The translations under genes and the position numbers were made by a program. A DNA stretch of 64,000 nt from Marinimicrobium sp. C6131 (GTDB taxonomy: Bacteria > Pseudomonadota > Gammaproteobacteria > Pseudomonadales > Cellvibrionaceae): the NCBI RefSeq assembly GCF_026153455.1, contig NZ_CP110629.1, forward strand, positions 1,488,001 through 1,552,000, in the 5' to 3' direction. The notes under the pieces were generated by a model. The model was not told the origin of the DNA. It did not search any database and saw only the letters and a list, made by a program, of their open reading frames with translations. Shown in pieces: positions 35,978 through 45,089 of the stretch. Numbering within the stretch: position 1 is the stretch's first letter; each line of letters begins with the position of its first letter.

Positions 35978-38422
35978 TCAGACAGAGACGGTATTCTCCG
36001 CCAGCATGTCATCGAATTTCGCCAGAGTGACGCCGGGACTGAAATAGAACCCCTGGTAGTAGTGACAACCGTACCGCTGAAGAATATCGAACTGGGCCTC
36101 TGACTCCACCCCTTCGGCAATGACATCCAGATCCAGCAGACGACCCATGGTAATGATCGTTTCCACCAAAACCCGATCATTGTGATCGTCCACAATATCG
36201 CGGACAAAACTCTGGTCGATTTTCAGCACGGTAACCGGTAGCTGTTTGAGGTAGCTGATGGAGGAGTAGCCGGTTCCAAAGTCGTCCAGAGAGAAGCTGA
36301 TTCCCCGTTCTGCAAGGCGGCGCATGGTCACAATCGCCTCATCCACCTGATGGATTACGATTCCCTCTGTGACTTCCATTTCCAACGAGTTTTCGGGTAT
36401 CGGGTAACGTTCCAGTGTTCGCAGGACATCGTCGGCAAAGGCGGTCCGACGAAACTGTCTGGGACTGATATTGATGCTCAGGCGCATACCCGGTTTCCAC
36501 CACCCCTCTTGCCGCCAGTGCACCAGGGTCTCGCAAGCGCTTTCCAGCACCCATTGACCGACATCCAGAATCAACCCGGACGTTTCCAGAATGGGGATAA
36601 AATCGGCGGGAGAGACCACCCCTTTGGTTGGATGATGCCACCGCAGCAGCGCCTCGGCACCCACTATCGTTCCCGTTTCCATATCGACTTTGGGCTGATA
36701 ATGCAGTGCAAACTGCCTGCCCTCCAGCGCCCGATGCAGGTCACCCTCCATCACCAACTGCCGGCTGACCTTGTCCGCCATCTCTTCGTTGAAAAATTCG
36801 ATGGCGTCGCGTCCCTTCTCCTTGACCTGATACATGGCGGTATCGGCAAAGCGCAGCAACTCGTGCACCGAGCTGTTTTTATCGGGATAAATCACCACCC
36901 CGACACTGCAACTGATGCGCAAATCCAGGTTGTCGGTGTGGAACGGCCGGGAAATGATCCGCCGGATTTTCTCGCTGATTTCCCCGGCCCGTAACGCGGC
37001 GGTCGAGAGGTCGCTGTCCAGCACGGTCAAGACAACGACAAATTCATCACCGCTCAGACGGGCGACCAGATCTTCCTCCCGGACCGAGCTGACCAGCCGT
37101 TGCGCCACTTCCTTGAGCACCCTGTCTCCCACCGGGTGACCCAGAGAATCATTGATATTCTTGAACTGATCCAGATCGATGAATAATACGGCACCGCAAT
37201 AACCGTGCCTCGTCGCCCGGCGAATTTCCAGCTCCAGACGTTCAACCAGTTGTACCCGGTTGGGCAGATTGGTCAGCGCATCATGGTGCGCCATATGTTC
37301 CATTTTGGCCTGGGCATTCTTCCGCTCGGTAATGTCCACCGACACCACCAGTGCAACCGTCTGATCATAGTAGTGCAGCGGCATGATGTGGCTCTGGAGG
37401 TAGAGAGTTTTCCCATCCCGGGTCACAAACGCCTCTTCATTGATTTCGACATCAATACCCTGGCGAATCACTCGTTGATCGTTCTGCAGAACAAGCTCGA
37501 CATCGTCCACCGCCGTACGGAGCAGTTCGCGCACATCCTGTCCACGCATGGTGTCGACGTCACGCCCCACCAGATTGGCCAGCGCCTTGTTCGCGAACAG
37601 GTAGCGCCCCTCGATATCCCGGGCACCAATCATCACCGGCAGGCTGTCGATGATCTGACGCAGATGCCCCTCGCTTTTCCTCAGCGCCAGCTCCACAGCA
37701 CGACGCTTGGCCAATGACAGGTCCACGGCATTCAGCAATTGATTGCTGCTGTCGAGCAACTGAGCCAGTTCATCCTGTCGACCGGGCAACGGCGTCAGGC
37801 GCCGAACCCCGGGCTCTTCCGGGTTGATACTTTTGATTTCACGAGACAGACGGGCCAGCGGCTTGGCCACCACAAAATAAAAAGCAAAAAACAGCAGCAC
37901 CACCAGCAGCGCATTGCGAGCCAGCCCGGTGAGCAGATTGAGACCGGAGCGTTCGTAAAAGCCCTGCAGCGCCTGATCCATATCGACGGTAAAGGCCAGA
38001 CCACCGGAAGCGGTCTGACCGTACCCCGGAATCGTCAGGTCGGAGTACAACCGCCGGGTTTCGTCGCTGATCAATGACGTCAGCCACCGGGTCTGGGAGG
38101 GCTTCTGCGCGGTCTGGCCTTCTGCGAGGGTATTACCGAGCTCGTCGGTCACCCGAACGCCAATGACGAAGTCATAGGCCAGCAGACCATTGACCACCTC
38201 GGCGGAAAGATCGTCATCCAGCGTGTGGACGGCCCGCATCGCCGGCGGCGTGGCGACCTCCATCACACGGCTGAATAACAGGTTCAGTTCCTTTCGCTGG
38301 TTGTCCAGGTCCAGGTACAGCTGCACGGAACTCATCAGCAGGCCAAGCAGAAAAGCCAGAATGATGCCGATTTTCGCCAGCCGGAAAGAAACTCCCTGAA
38401 AAAGCGAGGGTTCGTTCGTCAT
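35978..38422 (-). CDS. Membrane GGDEF-EAL cyclic-di-GMP enzyme with PAS domain
   Basis: 814-residue c-di-GMP turnover protein. First helix at about 14-36, extracytoplasmic sensor domain to about 168, second helix (ALLVVLLFFAFYFVV), HAMP-like segment (about 188-240), PAS domain (about 260-375), GGDEF (about 385-545) and EAL (about 560-805). The diguanylate cyclase motif is SGDEF, a tolerated variant, with an intact inhibitory I-site REED five residues before it. EAL residues are all present: EALLRW, NISPRQF, EVTEG, DDFGTGYSS, K in LKIDQSF, and AEGVE. So it is surely able to be a phosphodiesterase and possibly both. Confidence 0.92.
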   Translation of the reverse strand: MTNEPSLFQGVSFRLAKIGIILAFLLGLLMSSVQLYLDLDNQRKELNLLFSRVMEVATPPAMRAVHTLDDDLSAEVVNGLLAYDFVIGVRVTDELGNTLAEGQTAQKPSQTRWLTSLISDETRRLYSDLTIPGYGQTASGGLAFTVDMDQALQGFYERSGLNLLTGLARNALLVVLLFFAFYFVVAKPLARLSREIKSINPEEPGVRRLTPLPGRQDELAQLLDSSNQLLNAVDLSLAKRRAVELALRKSEGHLRQIIDSLPVMIGARDIEGRYLFANKALANLVGRDVDTMRGQDVRELLRTAVDDVELVLQNDQRVIRQGIDVEINEEAFVTRDGKTLYLQSHIMPLHYYDQTVALVVSVDITERKNAQAKMEHMAHHDALTNLPNRVQLVERLELEIRRATRHGYCGAVLFIDLDQFKNINDSLGHPVGDRVLKEVAQRLVSSVREEDLVARLSGDEFVVVLTVLDSDLSTAALRAGEISEKIRRIISRPFHTDNLDLRISCSVGVVIYPDKNSSVHELLRFADTAMYQVKEKGRDAIEFFNEEMADKVSRQLVMEGDLHRALEGRQFALHYQPKVDMETGTIVGAEALLRWHHPTKGVVSPADFIPILETSGLILDVGQWVLESACETLVHWRQEGWWKPGMRLSINISPRQFRRTAFADDVLRTLERYPIPENSLEMEVTEGIVIHQVDEAIVTMRRLAERGISFSLDDFGTGYSSISYLKQLPVTVLKIDQSFVRDIVDDHNDRVLVETIITMGRLLDLDVIAEGVESEAQFDILQRYGCHYYQGFYFSPGVTLAKFDDMLAENTVSV

Positions 38423-38561
38423 TTATGATTATTTTCCCGTGACTGTCAGTATCCTGGCCCGAGATCACCCACCGGCGAGCCCGCCGAATGAGCCGACCGC
38501 GGGGACTCTGGAGATGGCGCACCCACCGAGCCATCCTGTCGTTTATTTCAACAATCGTAGC

Positions 38562-39674
38562 TTACTCCGGTCCGCCGTCGAACGCTACCCATGGCTTGCC
38601 CAAAGCCCGGGCCACGGCCTCGTGAGTAATTTGCCCGCGATGCACATTGAGGCCCGCGCCCAGGCCGGGATCCCGCTTCAGGGCCTCAAGGCCATTCTGC
38701 GCCAGAGCCTGCACATAAGGCAAGGTGGCGTGACTCAGCGCCAACGTGGCGGTTCTGGCCGCGGCGGAGGGAATGTTCGCGACACAGTAGTGCACCACCC
38801 CATCCACAGAAAAGGTCGGTTGTCGGTGCGTGGTGGGCCTGGAGGTGGCGAAGCAGCCCCCCTGATCGATCGCCACATCAACCAGCACTGCCCCATGGGG
38901 CAAAACGCCCAGCTGCTCCCGGGACAGCAGTTTGGGGGCGGCGTCCCCCGTCACCAGCACGGCGCCAATCAGCAGATCGGTGCGAGGCAGTGCCTGCTCC
39001 AGCGCATCTTCGGTCGCGTACTCACAGACCAGGCGTCCGTGGAACGCCGCGTCGAGCTCCCTCAGACGCGTCAGAGACTTATCCAGAACTCTGACCCGGG
39101 CTCCCAACCCCAGCGCCATACGGGCGGCCTGAGTGCCCACAACGCCACCGCCGACAATCGTCACCCCCGCCGGAGAAACCCCCGGAACACCGCCCAACAG
39201 AATCCCCCGCCCGCCCTGGTGCAACTCCAGGTGGTGGGCTCCCGCCTGGGTGGCCAGACGACCGGCCACTTCGGACATGGGCGTCAGCAAAGGCAACCGC
39301 CCCGTTCGGTCCGTGACCGTCTCATAAGCGATACAGGAGGCGCCGGAGGCCATCAGGCCCTCGGCCTGTTCGGGGTCCGGCGCCAGGTGCAGAAAGGTAA
39401 ACAGGATCTGGTCGGATCGGAGCTGACGGTACTCATCCGGCTGGGGTTCCTTGACCTTGACGATCAACTGGGCGTCTGCAAAGACGTCCCCGGCAGAGTC
39501 CACCATGGTGGCCCCCGCCGACTCATAGGCAGGGTCATCAAAACCGACCGCCGAGCCGGCCCCACGCTCTACCAACACTGGATGGCCCAGAGCGGTCAAC
39601 TCACGCACGGCACTGGGGGTCAGGCCAACGCGGTATTCATCGGCCTTGATTTCCCGGGGTACGCCAATCCTCAT
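38562..39674 (-). CDS. ald: Alanine dehydrogenase
   Basis: NAD-dependent L-alanine dehydrogenase (alanine to pyruvate and ammonia). 370 residues starting MRIGVPREIKADEYRVGLTP, the AlaDh/PNT N-terminal signature, with catalytic KVKEPQ, the Rossmann motif VGGGVVGTQAARMALGLG, and DVAIDQGGC and VANIPSAAARTAT near the C-terminus. The ATG at 39674 has GAGAGG six bases upstream; a GTG lies two codons earlier. It stands between the GGDEF-EAL gene and ttcA. Confidence 0.94.
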   Translation of the reverse strand: MRIGVPREIKADEYRVGLTPSAVRELTALGHPVLVERGAGSAVGFDDPAYESAGATMVDSAGDVFADAQLIVKVKEPQPDEYRQLRSDQILFTFLHLAPDPEQAEGLMASGASCIAYETVTDRTGRLPLLTPMSEVAGRLATQAGAHHLELHQGGRGILLGGVPGVSPAGVTIVGGGVVGTQAARMALGLGARVRVLDKSLTRLRELDAAFHGRLVCEYATEDALEQALPRTDLLIGAVLVTGDAAPKLLSREQLGVLPHGAVLVDVAIDQGGCFATSRPTTHRQPTFSVDGVVHYCVANIPSAAARTATLALSHATLPYVQALAQNGLEALKRDPGLGAGLNVHRGQITHEAVARALGKPWVAFDGGPE

Positions 39675-39737
39675 AAACACCTCTCGGCATGGGATATGTG
39701 TACCCCGAGTATAGGGGCTGGCTATCGGTGAAGCTAC

Positions 39738-40619
39738 TCAGGAAACCTGCAGCGCTGGAATAAACTGTTGAACACCAGACTCCGCTGGCCGCTCGTCCTC
39801 AGCGCCGGCCAATGCGTCCGGATCCACCGTCAGACCGGCGAAGTCGAACAGCTCGGTATCCGCCAGTTGCGAGGGGGCGACATTGCGGATCGCCGAAAAG
39901 ATGGTCTCGGTACGTCCCGGGTGCTGGCGCTCCCAGTCGGCCAGCATCTGCTTGATCACCTGCCGCTGCAGGTTCTCCTGAGACCCACAAAGGTTACAGG
40001 GAATGATCGGAAAGGCCTTGTAATCGGCGAAATCCGCCAGGTCCTGTTCTTTGCAGTAGGCGAGCGGACGAATCAGGACGTTGCGTTTGTCGTCGGCGAG
40101 CAGTTTGGGAGGCATGGCCTTGAGCTTGCCCCCGTAGAACATGTTCAGAAACAGGGTTTCGATAATATCGTCCCGGTGGTGGCCCAGAGCGATTTTGGTC
40201 GCGCCGATCTCATTGGCAAAGCTGTACAGGGTGCCCCGACGCAGGCGTGAGCAGAGGCCACAGGTGGTTTTGCCTTCGGGAATGACGTCCTTGACGATGC
40301 TGTAGGTGTCGCGCTCAATGATGTGATAGGGCACCCCCACCTGTTCCAGGTACTCGGGCAGAATATGCTCGGGAAAGCCGGGCTGCTTCTGGTCCATGTT
40401 GACGGCAATCAGTTCGAAGCGGATAGGGGCGGTCTTCTGCAGGCTCATGAGGATGTCGAGCATGCCGTAGGAGTCTTTACCACCGGAGAGGCAGACCATG
40501 ATCCGGTCGCCGTCTTCGATCATGTTGTAATCGGCAATGGCGCTGCCGACCTGACGACGCAGACGCTTCTGCAGTTTGTTGTATTCCAGGCGCTCTTTGC
40601 GCACGGCGGGCTGACTCAT
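39738..40619 (-). CDS. ttcA: tRNA 2-thiocytidine(32) synthetase TtcA
   Basis: Thiolates C32 of certain tRNAs using ATP and a 4Fe-4S cluster. 293 residues with the PP-loop CLSGGKDSYGMLDIL, the cluster cysteines in TCGLCSRLRRG and a further IPCNLCGSQ. The ATG at 40619 (MSQPAVRKERLEYNK) matches family starts; the open frame to 41072 is an Arg/Ser-rich shadow of the divergent PilZ gene. Confidence 0.95.
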   Translation of the reverse strand: MSQPAVRKERLEYNKLQKRLRRQVGSAIADYNMIEDGDRIMVCLSGGKDSYGMLDILMSLQKTAPIRFELIAVNMDQKQPGFPEHILPEYLEQVGVPYHIIERDTYSIVKDVIPEGKTTCGLCSRLRRGTLYSFANEIGATKIALGHHRDDIIETLFLNMFYGGKLKAMPPKLLADDKRNVLIRPLAYCKEQDLADFADYKAFPIIPCNLCGSQENLQRQVIKQMLADWERQHPGRTETIFSAIRNVAPSQLADTELFDFAGLTVDPDALAGAEDERPAESGVQQFIPALQVS

Positions 40620-40830
40620 AATACTCTCGATGTTCGACGGTCCGAAAAATGCCGCCATTGTACGGATTTTAGCCGCCACAGGGAATTGCCGCCCATAGCG
40701 GCAACCGTCTGCCGCTTTGTCTACTGAAACCTGGCTCTTTTGGGACTTCGCATTCTGGCACACCCATTGCAAACTCACTCGTAACCGGCAAAGAACCGTC
40801 CGTTTTATCGACCTGGAATACGAGTCACCT

Positions 40831-41583
40831 ATGGCCCTGTTGCGAGCACTGCTGCAAAAATTCTCCGCCAACGAAGCCTCTGAGCTAGCGGTATCCGCCC
40901 CGCAAGCTCCAAGGCCCGAACCCGCGTGCGCCAGACACCTGCGTCCCCTGGCCGACCGTCGCCAGCTGCTCGCCGTGCGCCACCGGGGGCGTGAATACCA
41001 AAGCCTGATTCTCGCCCTCGACACCGACCGGCAACTGCTCTGGCTCGACGAACTCTTCCCCCGGGCCATCAACCTCGAACCCGGCGACGACCTGACCCTC
41101 AGTCACCACGAAAACGGCCAGCTGTTCGAATTCAGCGCACCGGTGGTTGGCTGGAGCACCCCCCAGCGAACCGGTGGGCTCGCCCTGCCCTTCCCCGAGC
41201 AATTCTACATGGGCCCCCGGCGCCGCTGGCCCCGGCTGAACGTATTCGGCTGGTACCCCATCAGCGCCCGTCTGGGTGTACCGGGACTTTCACCCCTTTG
41301 CGGCGAAGTCCTCAACCTTTCCGCCGGCGGCATGCGACTCGGGCTGACCGGTGACTGGCGGCCATTTCTCCATCACCGGGACATATTGCCCCTGTGTGAA
41401 TTCACCGTCGCCCCGGGACTCAAGGTTCGCTGCCGGGTGCGGGTCTGTGCCTTCAACCTCAGCCACCGCCCCTGGCGCCAGACCCGGGTGAGCCTGGCCT
41501 TTGTCGACCTTGCCGGTGAAACCCAAGCCGCACTGGCTGCATTCGTCGTCGCCCAGCAGAGCCGGGCTCTGGCCGCAGCCTAA
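40831..41583 (+). CDS. PilZ-domain c-di-GMP effector (YcgR-like flagellar brake candidate)
   Basis: 250-residue protein with an N-terminal YcgR-N-like beta domain (about 40-120) and a C-terminal PilZ domain. The c-di-GMP motifs are complete: RRRWPR (RxxxR, near 130) and NLSAGG (near 170). This two-domain form is that of YcgR, which slows the flagellar motor when c-di-GMP rises. I start at ATG 40831 (MALLRALLQKF); an in-frame ATG at 40717 lacks homology. Divergent from ttcA and followed by an Aer-like receptor gene. Confidence 0.82.
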   Translation: MALLRALLQKFSANEASELAVSAPQAPRPEPACARHLRPLADRRQLLAVRHRGREYQSLILALDTDRQLLWLDELFPRAINLEPGDDLTLSHHENGQLFEFSAPVVGWSTPQRTGGLALPFPEQFYMGPRRRWPRLNVFGWYPISARLGVPGLSPLCGEVLNLSAGGMRLGLTGDWRPFLHHRDILPLCEFTVAPGLKVRCRVRVCAFNLSHRPWRQTRVSLAFVDLAGETQAALAAFVVAQQSRALAAA

Positions 41584-41715
41584 ACACAAAACTTCTCTCA
41601 ACTTAACGCCCGAGTGGTCGATAACGCCGGTAACTGGGCTACCCTTAAAGCGGTAGCCTCAATAAACCCAAAGGCACCTGCTATACGTTATCGCGGTTAC
41701 CGCTAAGGACAATGT

Positions 41716-43287
41716 ATGCGTAATAACGGCCCCGTGACTGGCCGCAACGTACCGGTGAAATCGGGCGACGAGCTGGTCTCATCGACCGACACCAAAGGTA
41801 CCATCCTTTTCTGCAACGACACTTTTCAGGAAATCTCCGGTTTTTCCCGGGATGAGCTGATCGGCCAACCGCACAATGTGATTCGCCACCCCGAGATGCC
41901 CGAGGCCGTGTTCGGCCTGATGTGGGGTGCCCTGAAGAGTGGCAGGCCCTGGATGGGCATCGTCAAAAACCGGTGCAAGAACGGCGATCACTACTGGGTG
42001 GACGCCTATGTCACGCCGCTGCGGGAGCAGGGCCAGGTCCGGGGCTACGAATCCGTGCGAGTTCACCCCGATGCGCAGAGGGTAGCCCGGGCCGAAGCGA
42101 GCTACCGACGGATGCGTGCCGGCAAACCCGCCTGTCCGCTGTGGTTGAGTCTCTGGCACAGCGCACGCACGGCCGTGCAGGTCGCCGGAATTGCACTCCT
42201 GATTCTGTTGGCCGGCAGTTGGGTGCTGGGTCTGTTGAGCCCACTGACAGCCCTGGCGGCCCTGGTGGGCAGCGTGGTCATCGGAGGCGTTACCCAGGCA
42301 CTGCTCGCACAACACCTTAACGTCAGCATCGCCCAGGCTCGCGCCATTATGCACGACCCGATTGCGGCCTACATTTACACCGGACGCAGCGATGCATTGG
42401 GGGAAATCGAATTTGCACAGTTGGCCTTGCGAGCGCGTCTGCGCACCACCCTCGGGCGATTCGGGGAGTCGGCCCGGGAACTGCACGGTCATGCGGCGGA
42501 GGCGCAACGGCAGGCCGCACAGACCCATCGCGGTATGGACGAGCAACAGCGGGAAACCTCGCGTGTTGCCGTGGCCATGCAGCAGATGGCACAGGCGGTC
42601 CAGGAAGTGGCCAGTGGTGCATCCGATACCTCTGACGCGACCCGCAGCGCGATCGGTGAGGTCCAGCGTGGCGATCAGGTGATTCAGACTGCCAGTGGCG
42701 CCATCAGTGAGCTGTCGCAACAGGTAGACAGCCTTGGCCAGGTACTGGCGCGTCTGACCGCCGACAGCGGTGAGATCGCCAAAGTGGTGGACGTGATCCG
42801 GGGCATCGCCGAGCAGACCAACCTTCTGGCTCTGAATGCGGCGATCGAAGCCGCCCGCGCCGGTGAGCAGGGGCGTGGGTTTGCGGTGGTGGCGGATGAG
42901 GTGCGCACCCTGGCCCAGCGCACCCAGGATTCCACCGGGCACATTCGCAACATCATTGAAAAGCTGGGCGAGGCCACCGGCCAGGCCGGTGACAGCATGG
43001 AGCAGTGCCTGCAACTGGTCGATCGCAGCGTGGGCGAGATGGACAATGTGAAGCACGCCCTGACCGCCATTTCCGGGGCGGTGGAGAAAATCGACCAGAT
43101 GTCGCATCAGATTGCGTCAGCGGCCGAAGAGCAGTCTGTGACGGCTCTGGACATTGAGCAGAACACCCAGCACATCAGCGAGATTTCCGACCGGACCCAA
43201 AAAGAGGTGGCCGATGCGGAAGCGCTCAATAAGGAAATGGAGCAGTTGTCCGAGCGTCAATTGAACCTTATTGTGCGCTTTAACTGA
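41716..43287 (+). CDS. Aer-like PAS-containing methyl-accepting chemotaxis protein
   Basis: 523-residue redox/energy taxis receptor. The N-terminal PAS domain (about 18-120) closely matches Aer: NDTFQEISGFSRDELIGQPHNVIRHPEMP and KNGDHYW. Two helices at about 165-215 with almost no periplasmic part, then a cytoplasmic signalling region with the hairpin tip EQTNLLALNAAIEAARAGEQGRGFAVVADEVR. FAD as the sensed cofactor is inferred from the Aer likeness. It ends 10 bases before the convergent glutathione reductase gene. Confidence 0.92.
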   Translation: MRNNGPVTGRNVPVKSGDELVSSTDTKGTILFCNDTFQEISGFSRDELIGQPHNVIRHPEMPEAVFGLMWGALKSGRPWMGIVKNRCKNGDHYWVDAYVTPLREQGQVRGYESVRVHPDAQRVARAEASYRRMRAGKPACPLWLSLWHSARTAVQVAGIALLILLAGSWVLGLLSPLTALAALVGSVVIGGVTQALLAQHLNVSIAQARAIMHDPIAAYIYTGRSDALGEIEFAQLALRARLRTTLGRFGESARELHGHAAEAQRQAAQTHRGMDEQQRETSRVAVAMQQMAQAVQEVASGASDTSDATRSAIGEVQRGDQVIQTASGAISELSQQVDSLGQVLARLTADSGEIAKVVDVIRGIAEQTNLLALNAAIEAARAGEQGRGFAVVADEVRTLAQRTQDSTGHIRNIIEKLGEATGQAGDSMEQCLQLVDRSVGEMDNVKHALTAISGAVEKIDQMSHQIASAAEEQSVTALDIEQNTQHISEISDRTQKEVADAEALNKEMEQLSERQLNLIVRFN

Positions 43288-43297
43288 TTCCGGACGC

Positions 43298-44665
43298 TCA
43301 CTGGCTGTCTCTGGCAACCGGCTGGCGGAGCGTGACAAATTCCTCAGCCAGGGTCGGATGAATACCGATGGTGCGATCAAAGTCCGCTTTGGTGGCACCC
43401 GCGGTCATGGCCACACCCAAGCCCTGCATGATCTCGGCCGCCTCGGGACCGACCATATGGCATCCCAGCACCCGATCCGTATCCCGATCGACAATCAGCT
43501 TTACCAACGCCCGCTCATCGATATTCGGCAGGGTAAATTGCATCGGCCGGAACGAGCCCCGGTAAATGTCCACATTGGCACACACCTTCCTGGCTTGCTC
43601 CTCGGTCATGCCGCAGCTGGCCATGGGCGGCTGACTGAAAACCGCCGTGGGAATATGCCGGTAGTCCACCCGCTCGTTCATTCCACCGAACAGATTGCGA
43701 GCCAGCGCCATCCCCTGGGCCAGAGCCACCGGGGTCAACTCGTCAGGGCCGGTCACATCACCGAGTGCATAGACGGAGGGTTCATCCGTCTGAAAGTCGT
43801 CGTTGACAAGAATGCGCCCATTCTCATTCAGTCGCACCGCCGTATTCTGCAGTCCCAGCCTTTCCGTTTTCGGCTTGCGTCCAGTGGCGTACATGACCTG
43901 GCCGACGGTGAGCGAACCTTCCTGGTTGGTGTGAACCGTCAGTTCATCGTCCGAGATTTTTTCAATGCGCGTGACGTCGGTATTGAAGTGCAGGTGGATG
44001 CCTTTCTTGGGTAGTTCCTGTGCCAGATGCGTGCGCACATCCTCATCGAATCCGCGCAGGAACAACTCCCCCCGGTAGCACAAATGGGTTTCGACCCCAA
44101 GGCCACTGAAAATACCCGCGAACTCCACCGCAATATAACCACCACCGACGATCACTATGCGCTCGGGCAAGCTGTCCAGATAGAAGGCTTCGTTGGAGGA
44201 AATGGCATGCTCGATCCCCGGCACGTCGGGCATCCAGGGCCAACCACCCACGGCAATCAGAATGCGTTCGGCGGTATAGGTACTATCGCCGACGGCAACG
44301 GTGTGTCCGTCGAGCAGCGTGCCGGTGCCGTTGATGATTTCCACCCCGGCGGTGTTGAGCAGTTTGTCGTACACCTGATTGAGTCGTTCGATTTCCCGGT
44401 CTTTGTTGTCGCGCAGTTCCTGCCAGTCAAACTTGATGGCGCCGGCGTGCCAACCGTAACCCGGAGCGGCGTGAAAGGTTTCACGATAGTGGGAAGCAAA
44501 CACAAACAGTTTTTTGGGTACGCAACCGACATTGACGCAGGTACCACCCAGGTAGCGCTCTTCAATGATCCCCACCTTGGCCCCAAACTGCGCCGCAAAC
44601 CGACTGGCCCGCACCCCTCCGGACCCCGCGCCGATCACCAGCAAATCGTAATCGTATTGGCTCAT
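43298..44665 (-). CDS. gorA: Glutathione-disulfide reductase
   Basis: NADPH-dependent FAD enzyme that keeps glutathione reduced. 455 residues: FAD motif VIGAGSGGVRASR, redox-active disulfide C43/C48 in GGTCVNVGCVPKK, the NADPH fold IVVGGGYIAVEFAG-like IVGGGYIAVEF, and the C-terminal catalytic pair HPTLAEEF. Upstream lie two copies of the long-arm inverted repeat, so its promoter must sit in 44666-44738 or cross the repeats. Confidence 0.95.
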   Translation of the reverse strand: MSQYDYDLLVIGAGSGGVRASRFAAQFGAKVGIIEERYLGGTCVNVGCVPKKLFVFASHYRETFHAAPGYGWHAGAIKFDWQELRDNKDREIERLNQVYDKLLNTAGVEIINGTGTLLDGHTVAVGDSTYTAERILIAVGGWPWMPDVPGIEHAISSNEAFYLDSLPERIVIVGGGYIAVEFAGIFSGLGVETHLCYRGELFLRGFDEDVRTHLAQELPKKGIHLHFNTDVTRIEKISDDELTVHTNQEGSLTVGQVMYATGRKPKTERLGLQNTAVRLNENGRILVNDDFQTDEPSVYALGDVTGPDELTPVALAQGMALARNLFGGMNERVDYRHIPTAVFSQPPMASCGMTEEQARKVCANVDIYRGSFRPMQFTLPNIDERALVKLIVDRDTDRVLGCHMVGPEAAEIMQGLGVAMTAGATKADFDRTIGIHPTLAEEFVTLRQPVARDSQ

Positions 44666-44738
44666 GTTTATCGTTGCTCCTGTCGGTTGTTGTTCTCGAA
44701 ACGTTCGTCGATATCTAGTTCATCTCGTCGTCACGACC

Positions 44739-44903
44739 GGTTCGGGAAGGGGGATACCTTTTCAAGACACGCCGTAAACCCGGCCCCCTTCGCGCTCCCG
44801 GCGCTTCGGGACACTTCCCACATCCATGTGGGGCGTCCACGGGGGCTCGACGCGCGGAGTCCCTCCGCTTACGGTCTTGAAAAGGTATCCCCCTTCCCGA
44901 CCC
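44739..44903. repeat. Long-arm inverted repeat, copy B1 (long core)
   Basis: Left arm 44739-44768 pairs with right arm 44874-44903, 29 of 30 positions. The core of 105 bases is in minus orientation and carries CCCACATGGATGTGGG and GCGCCGGGAGCGC hairpins also seen in copy F at 60.8 kb. Ends in TTTACGGCGTGTC as in the other copies. Lies 74 bases upstream of gorA. Confidence 0.85.
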
Positions 44904-44967
44904 TCAGTGCCACATACAAATTTTGGTGTGGGTTCTATTTCCCGAAACGTTACGTTGGCACTGCGGA

Positions 44968-45066
44968 GGCTGGGTAACCCCTTGCGAGACCGTCACCCGC
45001 CTGGACGGCGGGTGATGAGCCTACAGGGATGTATTCACGGCGTGTCTCGCAAGGGGTTACCCAGCC
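44968..45066. repeat. Long-arm inverted repeat, copy B2 (short core)
   Basis: Arms 44968-44990 and 45044-45066, 23 bases, perfect. Core of 53 bases, plus orientation: hairpin CACCCGCC/GGCGGGTG, then GAGCCTACAGGGATGTATTC and ACGGCGTGTC. Copy C at 49537 has almost the same core and the same outer flanks but different arms. The right arm ends 24 bases from the stop codon of the DUF3482 gene. Confidence 0.88.
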
Positions 45067-45089
45067 GGAGCACTTCATCCGAAGTCCCA

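Noticed and set aside
36990..37080. Calling the diguanylate cyclase domain inactive because of SGDEF
   Set aside because: Ser in the first position is tolerated in active cyclases and the I-site is intact, so activity cannot be ruled out.
41779..43107. 442-codon frame opposite the Aer-like receptor
   Set aside because: Antisense shadow of a gene with clear PAS and MCP signalling motifs.
44739..45066. CRISPR-like interpretation of the two adjacent repeats
   Set aside because: Only two units, of different size and opposite orientation, with no regular spacers or cas genes.
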